A stretch of DNA of 64,000 bases from Craterilacuibacter sinensis. Its GTDB lineage: Bacteria; Pseudomonadota; Gammaproteobacteria; Burkholderiales; Chromobacteriaceae. The stretch spans positions 214,064 to 278,063 of the forward strand of contig NZ_WSSB01000002.1 in the NCBI RefSeq assembly GCF_009831765.1, written 5' to 3'. A program made the position numbers and the translations under genes. A model generated the notes under the pieces. That model made no database searches and had not been told where the DNA came from. It saw only the letters and a program-made list of their open reading frames with translations. The first letter of the stretch is position 1. Each line of letters opens with the position of its first letter. Below are positions 9,591 through 18,442 of the stretch, piece by piece.

Positions 9591-11237
9591 ATGTTGAAAA
9601 GAATGACCATAGGGCAGCGGGTTGCCCTGCTGGCCAGCAGCCTGTTGCTGTTCGTCTGCATGATAGGGGGAGTCGGTCTGGCCGCACTGCACAAACTCGA
9701 TGTCAATCTAGAGGATCTGCTGGATAACGACGTCGCATTCAGCCGGCAGATGGACCAGCTGGAGAGCAGCATGTTGCGCGTGCGCCAGGCGGAAAAGGAC
9801 ATCCTGTTGAGTCTGGGCAACCCGCCGGAGCATGAGAAAAACCTCAAATCGACCAAGGCCAAATTCGACAAGAACGTGGCGGCGCTCAGCGCCGAGGTCA
9901 AAGAGGCGCGTTCTCTGGTACGTCTGGCGGACAAGCAGGGTGAACTCGCTGCGCTGGAGGGCAATGTCGATGCCTATCGCCAGGGAATGGAGGCGCTGTA
10001 CCTGAAATTGCAGTCCGGCGAGATTACCCAGGCCAACCACGCCGATGCCGCGATCCAGCCGTTCAAGACCCAACTGTACGCCTTGCGCGATCAGGTGACT
10101 GCCTTGCGTGAACTGGCCGATGGCTATATCGATGCGGCGGATGGCAAGCAGGAAGCCATGCTGGGCCAGATCCGCAACGTCATGCTGGGTGCGCTGGCGT
10201 TGGCACTGGTCTTGGGCGTGTTGCTGGCGGTGCTGATCGTGCGTTCGATCACCCGTCCGCTGGGCGGACTGCAGGCGAGTATGCGCCAAGCGGCGGCACA
10301 GAATGACCTGACCATACGGATCGATACCTCGGGGCAGGATGAAGTCAGCGAGACGGCGCGCGCACTGTCCACCTTGCTGGGTAACCTGTCGGCTTTTGTC
10401 GAGCGTACCCGTGGCGATTCGCAGCGTGTCAGTGCGACCTCCCGCTCGATGTCGGACGTTGCATCACGCATTACCGAAGCGTCTAACGAACAGGCAGATG
10501 CCTCATCGTCGACGGCTGCCGTGGTCGAACAGATGACGACAGGTATTGCCCGTGTGGCCGAACATGCATCAAAGATGGCAGGCGAAGCGCGCTCCAGCAT
10601 GGAAATGTCGGTCGAGGGCAGCCGCGTAGCCGGCCAGGCAGCGGCGGAAATGGCGGAAATCGCCAAGGTGATCCGTCTTTCCGAAGCCAGTATTGCCACG
10701 CTAAGCCAGCGCTCCAGCGAGATCGGCAGCATTGTCGGCGTGATCCGCGAGATCGCCGAGCAAACCAATCTGTTGGCGCTCAATGCTGCCATCGAGGCGG
10801 CGCGTGCCGGCGAGAGCGGGCGTGGTTTTGCCGTAGTCGCGGATGAGGTGCGCAAGCTGGCCGAACGCACCGCGCAGGCGACCAATGAAATCTCGTCCAA
10901 GATTTCCCTGGTGCAGGGCGAGACCAAGACCGCTGTCGCCAGCATGCAGCAGGCGGCCGGGCAGGTCAGCAGCGGGGTCGAACTGAGCCGTACCGTGGCC
11001 GACACGCTGGAGATGCTACGCGAACTATCAGCCCAGGTACTGGGCAAGACCGACGAGATTGCCTCTGCGATGCTGGAGCAGAGCCATGCCAGCCAGGAGG
11101 CGGCGCGCAGTGTGGAGCACATTGCCCAGATGAGCGAGAGCAATAGCCGCTCGGTGGCCGAGTCGGCCACCATGGCCAGCGAGCTGTCCAAACTGTCCAG
11201 TGAACTGGACCTGGAAATCGGTCGTTTCCGTACCTGA
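9591..11237 (+). CDS. Methyl-accepting chemotaxis protein
   Basis: Transmembrane chemoreceptor that would signal to CheA/CheW. The 548-residue protein has membrane segment 1 at about residues 10-32, a periplasmic four-helix-bundle type sensor of about 160 residues rich in heptads, membrane segment 2 at about 196-217 ([20 protein letters not shown]), a HAMP linker, and a long cytoplasmic coiled coil. The hairpin tip [20 protein letters not shown] and [20 protein letters not shown] are the hallmark MCP sequences. A GGGAGTG site precedes the ATG. No other che gene is in the window, so it is an orphan receptor; the ligand cannot be told. Confidence 0.95.
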   Translation: MLKRMTIGQRVALLASSLLLFVCMIGGVGLAALHKLDVNLEDLLDNDVAFSRQMDQLESSMLRVRQAEKDILLSLGNPPEHEKNLKSTKAKFDKNVAALSAEVKEARSLVRLADKQGELAALEGNVDAYRQGMEALYLKLQSGEITQANHADAAIQPFKTQLYALRDQVTALRELADGYIDAADGKQEAMLGQIRNVMLGALALALVLGVLLAVLIVRSITRPLGGLQASMRQAAAQNDLTIRIDTSGQDEVSETARALSTLLGNLSAFVERTRGDSQRVSATSRSMSDVASRITEASNEQADASSSTAAVVEQMTTGIARVAEHASKMAGEARSSMEMSVEGSRVAGQAAAEMAEIAKVIRLSEASIATLSQRSSEIGSIVGVIREIAEQTNLLALNAAIEAARAGESGRGFAVVADEVRKLAERTAQATNEISSKISLVQGETKTAVASMQQAAGQVSSGVELSRTVADTLEMLRELSAQVLGKTDEIASAMLEQSHASQEAARSVEHIAQMSESNSRSVAESATMASELSKLSSELDLEIGRFRT

Positions 11238-11247
11238 GCCCTGTTCT

Positions 11248-11276
11248 TTAAGAGGCCGGCTTGCCCGGCCTCTTAA
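11248..11276. terminator. Bidirectional terminator between the MCP and marR genes
   Basis: Perfect 12-base stem TTAAGAGGCCGG / CCGGCCTCTTAA with a 5-base loop between convergent genes. It overlaps the stop codon of the MarR gene. Confidence 0.75.
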
Positions 11277-11773
11277 TCCTTTTGCGCCAGCAATAGCTTT
11301 TTCAATAGCGCCGCCAGTTGCATGCGTTCGGCTTGATCCAGCGGCTCCAGCAGTTCCGCCTCGGCTGCCAGATGGTGGCTGACCGCATCTTCTATCACCG
11401 TAAGCCCCTTGTCTGTCAGCGTGACAACTACACCACGCCTGTCGTTCGGGTCGGTGTGGCGTGTTACCAGTTCGGCCTTTTCCAGTCGGTTGATACGGTT
11501 GGTCAGCGCACCGGACGAAATCAACACCATATTCTGCAATTGCCCCGGCGACAGCTGGAATGGCGCACCCGCACGCCTGATTGCCGCCAGCACATCGAAT
11601 TCGCCGACATTGATGGCGTGTAGCGCCAGATCCTGCAGCACGCGGCGGGTGATGAAATATTCCATGCGTGCAATGCGGCCGATGACTTCGGTGGACGAGG
11701 GATCAAGGTCGGGACGGACCGCACGCCACAGGGCAACGATCTGGTCTATCTGGTCGGGGGTAGAGGCGCTCAT
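11273..11773 (-). CDS. MarR-family transcriptional regulator
   Basis: Probable winged-helix repressor of 166 residues. The MarR fold is seen in EFDVLAAIRRAG, the recognition region LISSGALTNRINRLEKAELV and the wing TRHTDPNDRRGVVVTLTDKG. The frame is open far upstream, but that part is the antisense of guaD; the ATG giving MSASTPDQIDQ fits the family length. It is divergent from guanine deaminase across 111 bases, so control of guaD, possibly in response to a purine, is the simplest inference. HucR/PecS-type MarR proteins that sense urate or xanthine are precedents; no effector can be read from the sequence. Confidence 0.9.
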   Translation of the reverse strand: MSASTPDQIDQIVALWRAVRPDLDPSSTEVIGRIARMEYFITRRVLQDLALHAINVGEFDVLAAIRRAGAPFQLSPGQLQNMVLISSGALTNRINRLEKAELVTRHTDPNDRRGVVVTLTDKGLTVIEDAVSHHLAAEAELLEPLDQAERMQLAALLKKLLLAQKD

Positions 11774-11884
11774 ACAGGCAGACTTAGGATGGATTAACAA
11801 TGTCGTAAGCTTAACATGGACGGGTTTTTTTGCCTCAGGTGAAGAATTTTGATAAAAAGATTCTTTGCTTGAAAATATATAACG
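11774..11884. promoter_or_regulatory. marR-guaD divergent control region
   Basis: AT-rich 111-base gap between divergent genes. An 8-base palindrome TAAGCTTA lies near 11808, and TTGATA followed by AT-rich sequence near 11850-11880 could form the guaD promoter. guaD has no clear ribosome site, so a very short leader is possible. No long operator dyad is evident. Confidence 0.35.
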
Positions 11885-13192
11885 ATGAAAACAGCCATTC
11901 GCGGCGCGCTGCTCACCTTCAAGGATGATCCGTTTGTGCGCGACATGCAGGATTGCATGGTGTTCGAAGAAGACGCCATCGTGGTGATGGAAGACGGCAA
12001 GATTGCCGCCGTCGGCCCTGCCGTCACCCTCCTGCCTACCCTGCCCGCAGGGCTTGAAGTCACGCGCTATACCGACAGCGTGATCCTGCCGGGCTTTATC
12101 GACAGCCATGTCCACTATCCGCAGACCGAGATGATCGCCGCCTACGGCGAGCAGCTGATCGACTGGCTGAACAACTACACCTTTATCACCGAGCAGGGCT
12201 TTGCCGACAAGGCGCACGCCGCCGGGGTCGCGTCGGTGTTCCTGAAAGAACAGCACAGAAACGGCGTCACCAGTTCCTGTGTTTTCGGCACCGTGTTCCC
12301 GCAGTCGGTGGATGCGCTGTTCGAGGAGGCTGCCCGCTACGATATGCGCATCATGGCCGGCAAGGTATGCATGGACCGCAATGCGCCGCAGGCCTTGCTC
12401 GACACGCCGCAGCGTGCCTACGACGAATCGAAGGCGCTGATAGCGCGCTGGCACGGCAAGGGCCGTGCCGAGTACGTGATCACCCCGCGTTTCGCCCCGA
12501 CATCCAGCCCCGAGCAGCTGGAAATGGTCGGCGCATTGGCAGCCGAATTCCCGACTACGCTGATCCAGTCACACCTGTCGGAAAACCGCGGCGAAGTCGA
12601 GTGGGTGAAGGCGCTGTTTCCCGACTGCCGCGACTACACCGACGTCTACCACCGCTTCGGCCTGCTGCGCGATCGTGCGATCTACGGCCATGGCATCCAT
12701 CTGTCAGAGGCCGAGCTTGACGTCTTGTCCGGCACCGGCACCGCGATCGCGCACTGCCCGACGTCCAACTTCTTCCTTGGCTCCGGCTGCTTCAACGTCA
12801 AGCAGGCGCGGGACGCGCGCCGTCCGGTCAAGGTGGGTCTGGCGACCGACTTGGGTGCCGGCACCAGCTTTTCCATGCTGCAGACCATGAACGAAGCCTA
12901 TAAGGCGGCACAGCTGAACGGTTTTGCACTCTCCGCCGGCCACGCCTTCTATCTCGCCAGCCGCGGCACCGCCGAGGCGCTGGGCCTTGCGGGCAAGATC
13001 GGCAGTATTGAAGTGGGCAAGGAAGCCGACCTCGCCGTGCTGAACCTCAAGTCGACGCCGATCATCGAGTACCGCATGAAGTACGCGCGCGATATCCATG
13101 AGGCCTTGTTCATCCAGATGACGTTGGGTGATGACCGCGCCATTGCAGCGACCTATATCGCCGGCAAGCGGGTGCATGCGCTGGGTGGCTGA
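11885..13192 (+). CDS. guaD: Guanine deaminase
   Basis: Hydrolyses guanine to xanthine and ammonia in the cytoplasm. The 435-residue protein is an amidohydrolase: the metal-binding PGFIDSHVHYPQ near residue 70, a mid-protein SHLSEN and GHGIHLS histidine set, HCPTSNFFLGSG and the metal aspartate in ATDLGAGTSFSM all match bacterial GuaD. Length is typical of the E. coli-type enzyme (about 439). It is divergent from a MarR regulator and convergent with an AzgA-type purine permease, which together suggest guanine uptake and breakdown. The product xanthine could be reclaimed by Xpt encoded 10 kb away. Confidence 0.95.
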   Translation: MKTAIRGALLTFKDDPFVRDMQDCMVFEEDAIVVMEDGKIAAVGPAVTLLPTLPAGLEVTRYTDSVILPGFIDSHVHYPQTEMIAAYGEQLIDWLNNYTFITEQGFADKAHAAGVASVFLKEQHRNGVTSSCVFGTVFPQSVDALFEEAARYDMRIMAGKVCMDRNAPQALLDTPQRAYDESKALIARWHGKGRAEYVITPRFAPTSSPEQLEMVGALAAEFPTTLIQSHLSENRGEVEWVKALFPDCRDYTDVYHRFGLLRDRAIYGHGIHLSEAELDVLSGTGTAIAHCPTSNFFLGSGCFNVKQARDARRPVKVGLATDLGAGTSFSMLQTMNEAYKAAQLNGFALSAGHAFYLASRGTAEALGLAGKIGSIEVGKEADLAVLNLKSTPIIEYRMKYARDIHEALFIQMTLGDDRAIAATYIAGKRVHALGG

Positions 13193-13208
13193 GTGTTTTG
13201 AGCGCAGC

Positions 13209-13236
13209 AAAAAGGGGATGCCGCGGCATCCCCTTT
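13209..13236. terminator. Bidirectional terminator between guaD and the purine permease
   Basis: Perfect palindrome with 12-base arms, AAAGGGGATGCC and GGCATCCCCTTT, around GC, with A and T runs at its ends. It sits between convergent genes. Confidence 0.85.
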
Positions 13237-13254
13237 GTCGTATCCGGCCGGCGC

Positions 13255-14544
13255 TTACAGGAACAGATAGCGCGCGATAAACAGGCCGGCGATCACCACG
13301 ATGGGCAAGGACAGCTGCTTGCCCTGGCCGGTGGCCAGCTTGGTGATCACGTAGGTGATGGCACCGAAGGCGATGCCGTCGGCGATGGAGAAGGTGAACG
13401 CCATGGTGGTGATGCAGGCAATGGCCGGCGCGGTTTCGGTCAGCTCGTCCCACTCCAGATGGGTGAGGCTACGCAGCATCAGGATGGCGACGTACAAGAG
13501 TGCCGGTGCGGTAGCGTAACCCGGCACCATCGCCGCCAGCGGCGCGAATACCAGAGCGGCGATAAACAGGCCGGCGATGACCACGGCGGCGAGGCCGGTA
13601 CGGCCGCCGGCGGCGATGCCGGTGGTCGACTCGATATAGCTGGTGGTGCTGGAGGTGCCCAAGAGCGCGCCGGCGCTGATCGCGGTCGAGTCAGCCAATA
13701 GTGCGCGCTTGAGGCGTGGCAGATGGCCATCCTTGTCGAGGAAGTTGCCGCGCTCGGCAATGGCGATCAGCGTGCCCGAGGTCTCGAATAGACTCATCAG
13801 GAAGAAGGACAGCACCACGCCCAGTACTGCCGGATGCAAGGCAGCGAGGATGTCGGCCTTGAGGAAGGTCGGTGCCAGCGAGGGCGGGGCCGAAACGATT
13901 CCGCCATACGGGGTGTAACCCAGCGCCACCGAGATCGCGGTGACGGTCAGGATGCCGATAATGATGGCGCCAGGCACGCCGCGGCGGTCGAGTACCACCA
14001 TCAGCAAAAAGCCGAATGCCGCCAGCAGTACCGATGGGGTGCCCAGCGGCCCCAGTGCCAGCATGGTGTCGGGGCTAGCGACCACGATGCCGGCCTGCTG
14101 CAGCGCAATCAGCGAGATAAACAGGCCGACGCCGGCCGAGATCGAATGCTTGAGGCAGGCGGGAATGGCGTTGACGAACCACTCGCGCACCTTGAACAGG
14201 CTCACCAGAATAAACAGGATGCCGGACAGGAACACCGCGCCCAGCGCAGTCTCCCATGGCAGTCCCATGCCCTTGACCAGGCCGAAGGCGAAGAAAGCGT
14301 TGATGCCCATGCCCGGCCCCTGGCCGATCGGGTAGTTGGCGAGCAGGCCCATCAGCAGGCAGCCGATGGCTCCGGCCAGACAAGTGGCGACGAACACGGC
14401 GCCATGGTCCATGCCGGCGGCGGCGAGGATGTCCGGGTTGACGAACAGGATGGCCGACATGGTGAGGAAGGTGGTGAAACCGGCGAGGATTTCGGTGCGC
14501 ACGGACGAGCCTTGCGCACGGATGTGGAATAGCTTTTCCAGCAT
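13255..14544 (-). CDS. AzgA-type guanine/hypoxanthine permease (NCS2)
   Basis: Inner-membrane proton symporter for purine bases. The 429-residue protein has 12 or more hydrophobic segments and AzgA-family motifs: AGFTTFLTMSAILFVNPDIL at the N-terminus, NYPIGQGPGMGINAFFAF, and LFETSGTLIAIAERGNF followed by GTSSTTSYIESTTGIAAGGR. These match E. coli GhxP/AdeP proteins. Whether guanine, hypoxanthine or adenine is preferred cannot be told; guaD next door favours guanine. The ATG giving MLEKLFHIRAQGSSVRTEI is the natural family start. Confidence 0.92.
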   Translation of the reverse strand: MLEKLFHIRAQGSSVRTEILAGFTTFLTMSAILFVNPDILAAAGMDHGAVFVATCLAGAIGCLLMGLLANYPIGQGPGMGINAFFAFGLVKGMGLPWETALGAVFLSGILFILVSLFKVREWFVNAIPACLKHSISAGVGLFISLIALQQAGIVVASPDTMLALGPLGTPSVLLAAFGFLLMVVLDRRGVPGAIIIGILTVTAISVALGYTPYGGIVSAPPSLAPTFLKADILAALHPAVLGVVLSFFLMSLFETSGTLIAIAERGNFLDKDGHLPRLKRALLADSTAISAGALLGTSSTTSYIESTTGIAAGGRTGLAAVVIAGLFIAALVFAPLAAMVPGYATAPALLYVAILMLRSLTHLEWDELTETAPAIACITTMAFTFSIADGIAFGAITYVITKLATGQGKQLSLPIVVIAGLFIARYLFL

Positions 14545-14653
14545 GCGTGATTTCCGGAGAGATTAAGGTGGGCAAAACCTGAGCTACAGTCAGGCGCTAG
14601 GCGGGCAGCCGGCAGATATCCGGCACCCGCTCCGTCGGGGCGCAAGTATAGAG

Positions 14654-14678
14654 GGGGAATGGGGAATGGGGAATGGGG
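14654..14678. repeat. Short GGGGAAT heptamer repeat
   Basis: Three tandem GGGGAAT units plus a partial fourth in the gap upstream of the purine permease. The unit length and G-rich composition resemble the larger heptamer array in the his operon. Confidence 0.8.
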
Positions 14679-14702
14679 CGTTCCCCCTTCCCTGTCATGC
14701 AC

Positions 14703-15200
14703 TTACTTCAGGCACACCACCCGTGTTCCGGCCAGCCTGTCGTGCAGGCTGCGTTTTTCCGGGTCTATACCGCGGGCGATAAAGGGTAGCGGCAACCAGA
14801 CCAGGGCGAGCCAGAAAGGCGCGCTTTCTCCCAGACTGCGGCTCCAGCCTGCATAGGCCAGCGCCGGCACGCCGACAAACAGCGCCAGCGCAATCAGGTA
14901 GCGGCGCAAAGCCAGCGGCCAGTCAAGCGCCGCGCCATCGGCACGCACCAGCTTCAGACGCCAGGTTTTCATCGCCAGCGTCTGTCCGCCCTTGACCCAG
15001 CACCAGCCGTAATAGGCAAACAGCAGGCCGGCCAGCAAAAGGCGGAACAGCAACTCGGCCAGCGGGCTTGCGCCCAGCATGGCTTTGAGGGGGGTCAGCA
15101 GGGTGGCGATCGCCAGAAGTACGGCTGCGGTGAGCAATATTTCATACAGCAAGGCGGCCAGCGTGCGGCGTGCTGTGGGTAGAGCTGGGTGGGCGGGCAT
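14703..15200 (-). CDS. RDD-family membrane protein
   Basis: 165-residue integral membrane protein with three to four hydrophobic segments and the RDD pattern: TARRTLAALLYEILL near the start, GQTLAMKTWRLKLVRADG in the middle, and a C-terminal SLHDRLAGTRVV. Its molecular function is unknown; RDD proteins have been linked to ion transport in some bacteria. It is the last gene of a minus-strand block with DUF3106 and the sigma-like protein, an arrangement common in betaproteobacteria. Confidence 0.88.
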   Translation of the reverse strand: MPAHPALPTARRTLAALLYEILLTAAVLLAIATLLTPLKAMLGASPLAELLFRLLLAGLLFAYYGWCWVKGGQTLAMKTWRLKLVRADGAALDWPLALRRYLIALALFVGVPALAYAGWSRSLGESAPFWLALVWLPLPFIARGIDPEKRSLHDRLAGTRVVCLK

Positions 15201-15262
15201 GCAGTATCCGGGCGCAAGAGAGAGGACGATATTCTACCTGAATGATTGTGGGGGCCGCAGGT

Positions 15263-15628
15263 TCAGCGTGGAGCCAGTGAGCCCGGTGTGTGCTGCTGGC
15301 GCCAGTATTGTTGTTGCGCGGGCGACATGGCCTGCAATTTGCGCCAGTTCTGTCTTGCCAGCTGGCGCTGCGCCGGCGTGAGCTCGGCCCAGCGTTTGAG
15401 CTTGCTTTGCAGGCGGGCACGCTTGGCCGGCGGCAGCGTGACGCCATCCGGTACCAAGGCCAGCATGTCCTGTTTTTTGGGGGCGGAGTAGCGGTTCCAG
15501 TCGCGCGCCAGAGGGGCAAGCAATTGGCGCTCGTGTTCGGCCAGTTCGTTCCAGTCGGGCGAGGCGGGCGTGCCTGCGCTAGCTTGCAGGGCATACAGGC
15601 AGATACACAGTAGCAGTCGTCTAGTCAT
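15263..15628 (-). CDS. DUF3106 family protein, exported
   Basis: 121-residue protein with a signal peptide (MTRRLLLCICLYALQASA) and a lysine/arginine/glutamine-rich helical body carrying repeated LTPAQRQLARQNWRKLQAMS-like segments, as in DUF3106. Its function is unknown. Its start lies inside the end of the upstream sigma-like gene (8-base overlap), so it is probably translationally coupled. The context suggests an envelope or stress-response partner of that gene. Confidence 0.8.
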   Translation of the reverse strand: MTRRLLLCICLYALQASAGTPASPDWNELAEHERQLLAPLARDWNRYSAPKKQDMLALVPDGVTLPPAKRARLQSKLKRWAELTPAQRQLARQNWRKLQAMSPAQQQYWRQQHTPGSLAPR

Positions 15629-16475
15629 GGCTTTGTTCCAGAGCCGGGTCGAGCAGGGTGTCCAGCGGCCAGCTATCGGCTAGCAAGGCGGTGTCATCCA
15701 TAGTGTCTGTCCGCGTTTGCCATGGCAGTTGCGGCAGGCTGGCGCTGATCAGGACTGCCAGCAGCAAGGTAAATGTCGCGCGGCGCAAGGGGTGCAGATT
15801 GAGCGCCAGCCATGGGCGCAGGCGGGCAAACCGGCGCGAGGCATGGTGTTCGGCGGCATCCAGTGCCGCCAGACACGGATCTGGTAGCTGAACCTCATCC
15901 TTGGGCAGGGCGGCCGTCAATACGGCGCAGATGGCGGCATCCAGACTGGCGTAGCCAGCAGGCAGGCTCAGTCCCTTCAGTGAGAGCAGGGTATGCAGGG
16001 CATGGCGGCCATTGTGCTCATGCCGGGCAAGGGTGCGGGACGAAAGTGCCATGCTTTGTGCCGCTTGTTGCGGGCTGAACCCCAGCCAGTGGCGCAATAG
16101 ATAGGCTTGCCGGTCTGCGTCCGGCAATAAGGCCAGCGCGGCATGGATGAGGGCAGGTGCTTCGCTGCTGGCCGGCCAGTGTGACTCCGGCGCTGGCGTG
16201 GCCAGCATTTCCAGCAGGATGGGTGCATCCGCATCCAGTCGTGCGGCTTGGCGCCATAGGCGGGCAGGGCGGCGGCAGGCTTGTGTCAGCGTGCGCTGGA
16301 ATAGCAGTGCTAGCAGCTCCGGCCTTGCCGCACCATGACGGGTGATGGTGAGCAGCATGGCGCGCGTCAGCACCTGTTGCGCCGCCTGCCTGTCCGGCAG
16401 CACCAGCATGGCTTGATACAGGGCTTTGGGCATGGCCGAAACCAGAAAACCGGACAGTTGCTTGCGGGTAGCCAT
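15621..16475 (-). CDS. ECF sigma-like protein fused to a DUF3619-like membrane tail
   Basis: 284 residues in one uninterrupted frame. Residues about 10-90 look like a degenerate sigma region 2; residues about 110-160 (LPDADRQAYLLRHWLGFSPQ, then an HTH ending SSRTLARHEHNGRHAL) look like sigma region 4. The C-terminal part, from about residue 185, resembles DUF3619: DPCLAALDAAEHHASRRFAR, one membrane segment (RATFTLLLAVLISASLPQL), and a terminal LLADSWPLDTLLDP. In many betaproteobacteria these are two adjacent genes (sigma, then DUF3619), followed by DUF3106 and RDD as here. The start MATRKQLSGF is chosen; MPKALYQ fourteen codons later is an alternative. A membrane-tethered sigma-like protein is the inference. 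Confidence 0.7.
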   Translation of the reverse strand: MATRKQLSGFLVSAMPKALYQAMLVLPDRQAAQQVLTRAMLLTITRHGAARPELLALLFQRTLTQACRRPARLWRQAARLDADAPILLEMLATPAPESHWPASSEAPALIHAALALLPDADRQAYLLRHWLGFSPQQAAQSMALSSRTLARHEHNGRHALHTLLSLKGLSLPAGYASLDAAICAVLTAALPKDEVQLPDPCLAALDAAEHHASRRFARLRPWLALNLHPLRRATFTLLLAVLISASLPQLPWQTRTDTMDDTALLADSWPLDTLLDPALEQSHD

Positions 16476-16594
16476 CAATAGTATGGAATAGGGGTAAGAC
16501 GCTATCTTAACAAAGCGCAGTCCATCAGGGTATGAATGCAGCAAAGGCCGGTTTTTCCAGCGTGCCCATGCCTTGTGCGGCTGCACAAAAGCGC

Positions 16595-16624
16595 TTGACC
16601 GTGTTTTGGCAGATACGCTATGGT
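16595..16624 (+). promoter_or_regulatory. Candidate sigma-70 promoter of ilvBHC
   Basis: TTGACC, an 18-base spacer, and TATGGT, about 45 bases before the ilvB start. I see no leader peptide rich in branched-chain codons between it and the gene. Confidence 0.5.
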
Positions 16625-16667
16625 CATTAACTGCAACGGGACGCAATAGAGATAAGTAGAGGCCAAG

Positions 16668-18428
16668 ATGCAAATATCGGGCGCGGAAATACTGGTCCGC
16701 AGCCTGCAGGAAGAAGGTGCCGAGTATATTTTCGGTTACCCCGGCGGCGCGGTTCTAGAAATATACGATGCCATCTTCAGGCAGAACCAGTTCAAGCATG
16801 TACTGGTGCGGCATGAGCAGGCAGCCATCCATGCGGCGGACGCATATTCGCGTTCCAGCGACAAGGTCGGCATTGCGCTGGTGACTTCGGGTCCCGGCGC
16901 GACCAATGCCGTGACCGGTATTGCGACCGCTTATATGGATTCGATTCCGCTGGTGGTGATTTCCGGCCAGGTCGCGACGCCGGCCATCGGTATGGATGCT
17001 TTCCAGGAAGTCGACATGGTGGGCATCACCCGCCCGTGCGTGAAGCACAACTTCCTGGTCAAGGACATCAAGGATCTGGCAGAGACGATCAAGAAGGCGT
17101 TTTATATCGCCAAGACCGGCCGCCCAGGTCCGGTGGTGGTGGATATCCCCAAGGATGTGACTCAGGCGCTCGCCGAATTCGCCTATCCGGACAGTGTGCA
17201 TATCCGCTCCTATCTGCCGGTGACGCGCGGCCACCCCGGCCAGATCAAGAAGGCCGTCGGCCTGTTGATGGGCGCCAAGCGCCCTTATATCTATGTGGGC
17301 GGGGGGGCGGTGCAAGGCGGCGCGGCAGCAGAAGTGACCGAGCTTGTGCGTTCGCTGGGCCTGCCATGCACCAATACCCTGATGGGGCTGGGTGCCTATC
17401 CGGGCTCGGATCCGCAATTTCTCGGCATGCTGGGCATGCACGGCACCTACGAAGCCAATATGGCGATGCAGAACTGCGACGTGCTGATTGCCATCGGTGC
17501 GCGCTTTGATGATCGCGTGATCAGCGTGCCCGAGCATTTCCTGTCATCCCCGAAAAAGATCGTGCATATCGACGTCGACCCAAGCTCGATCGCCAAGCGG
17601 GTCAAGGTGGATGTGCCTATCGTCGGTGACGTCAAGCATGTGCTCAAAGAGATGCTGGAGCTGATCCGCGCCTCCGGCGAGCGTCCGGATGCCGCTGCGC
17701 TTGCCGACTGGTGGCAGCAGATCGAGGCCTGGCGTTCTCGCGACTGCCTGCTGTACAAGCCGTCCAGCGAATTCATCAAGCCGCAGTCCGTGGTGCAGGC
17801 GCTCTATGAGATTACCGGCGGTAATGCCATCGTGACCTCCGATGTGGGCCAGCACCAGATGTGGGCGGCGCAGTACTACAAATTCGATAGGCCCAAGCAG
17901 TGGCTGAACTCGGGTGGTCTTGGCACCATGGGCTTCGGCTTGCCGGCCGCCATGGGTGCGCAACTGGCTAATCCGGATGCCACCGTCGCCTGTATTACCG
18001 GCGAAGGCTCGATCCAGATGAATATTCAGGAACTGTCGACCTGCAAGCAGTACCACACGCCGGTCAAGGTGATCTCGCTCAATAACCGTTATCTGGGCAT
18101 GGTGCGCCAGTGGCAGGAGTTCTTCTACGGCACGCGTTATTCCGAGTCGTATATGGATGCGCTGCCCGACTTCGTGAAGATTGCCGAAGCCTATGGCCAC
18201 GTCGGCATGAAGATCGAGAGCCCGGCCGATGTCGAGCCGGCGCTGCGCGAGGCGTTCAGCGCCAAGCTCAAAGAGCGGCTGGTGTTCATGGATTTCCGTA
18301 CTGACCAGTCGGAAAACGTGTTCCCGATGATACGCAACGGCAAGGGTCTGGATCAGATGGATCTGCCGCCGCATATGCGCGAAGACGATGCGCCGCCGGC
18401 CAATCGTGACTACGGCAACCTGTGCTGA
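16668..18428 (+). CDS. ilvB: Acetolactate synthase large subunit
   Basis: ThDP-dependent enzyme that condenses two pyruvates, or pyruvate and 2-oxobutyrate, in the first shared step of valine/leucine/isoleucine synthesis. The 586-residue protein begins MQISGAEILVRSLQEEG; the catalytic glutamate is E50 in VRHEQAAIHAADAYSR, and GPGATNAVTGIATAYMDSIP and QMNIQELST are typical. The ThDP/Mg motif reads GEGS rather than the textbook GDGS; I believe this variant occurs in related bacteria but could not check. A GTAGAGG ribosome site precedes the ATG. It could equally be named ilvI; it is followed by its regulatory subunit and ilvC. Confidence 0.95.
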   Translation: MQISGAEILVRSLQEEGAEYIFGYPGGAVLEIYDAIFRQNQFKHVLVRHEQAAIHAADAYSRSSDKVGIALVTSGPGATNAVTGIATAYMDSIPLVVISGQVATPAIGMDAFQEVDMVGITRPCVKHNFLVKDIKDLAETIKKAFYIAKTGRPGPVVVDIPKDVTQALAEFAYPDSVHIRSYLPVTRGHPGQIKKAVGLLMGAKRPYIYVGGGAVQGGAAAEVTELVRSLGLPCTNTLMGLGAYPGSDPQFLGMLGMHGTYEANMAMQNCDVLIAIGARFDDRVISVPEHFLSSPKKIVHIDVDPSSIAKRVKVDVPIVGDVKHVLKEMLELIRASGERPDAAALADWWQQIEAWRSRDCLLYKPSSEFIKPQSVVQALYEITGGNAIVTSDVGQHQMWAAQYYKFDRPKQWLNSGGLGTMGFGLPAAMGAQLANPDATVACITGEGSIQMNIQELSTCKQYHTPVKVISLNNRYLGMVRQWQEFFYGTRYSESYMDALPDFVKIAEAYGHVGMKIESPADVEPALREAFSAKLKERLVFMDFRTDQSENVFPMIRNGKGLDQMDLPPHMREDDAPPANRDYGNLC

Positions 18429-18442
18429 GCGGAGAGATCACT

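Noticed and set aside
14545..14702. Purine riboswitch before the AzgA-type permease
   Set aside because: I could not find the conserved three-way junction elements; only the heptamer repeat is evident.
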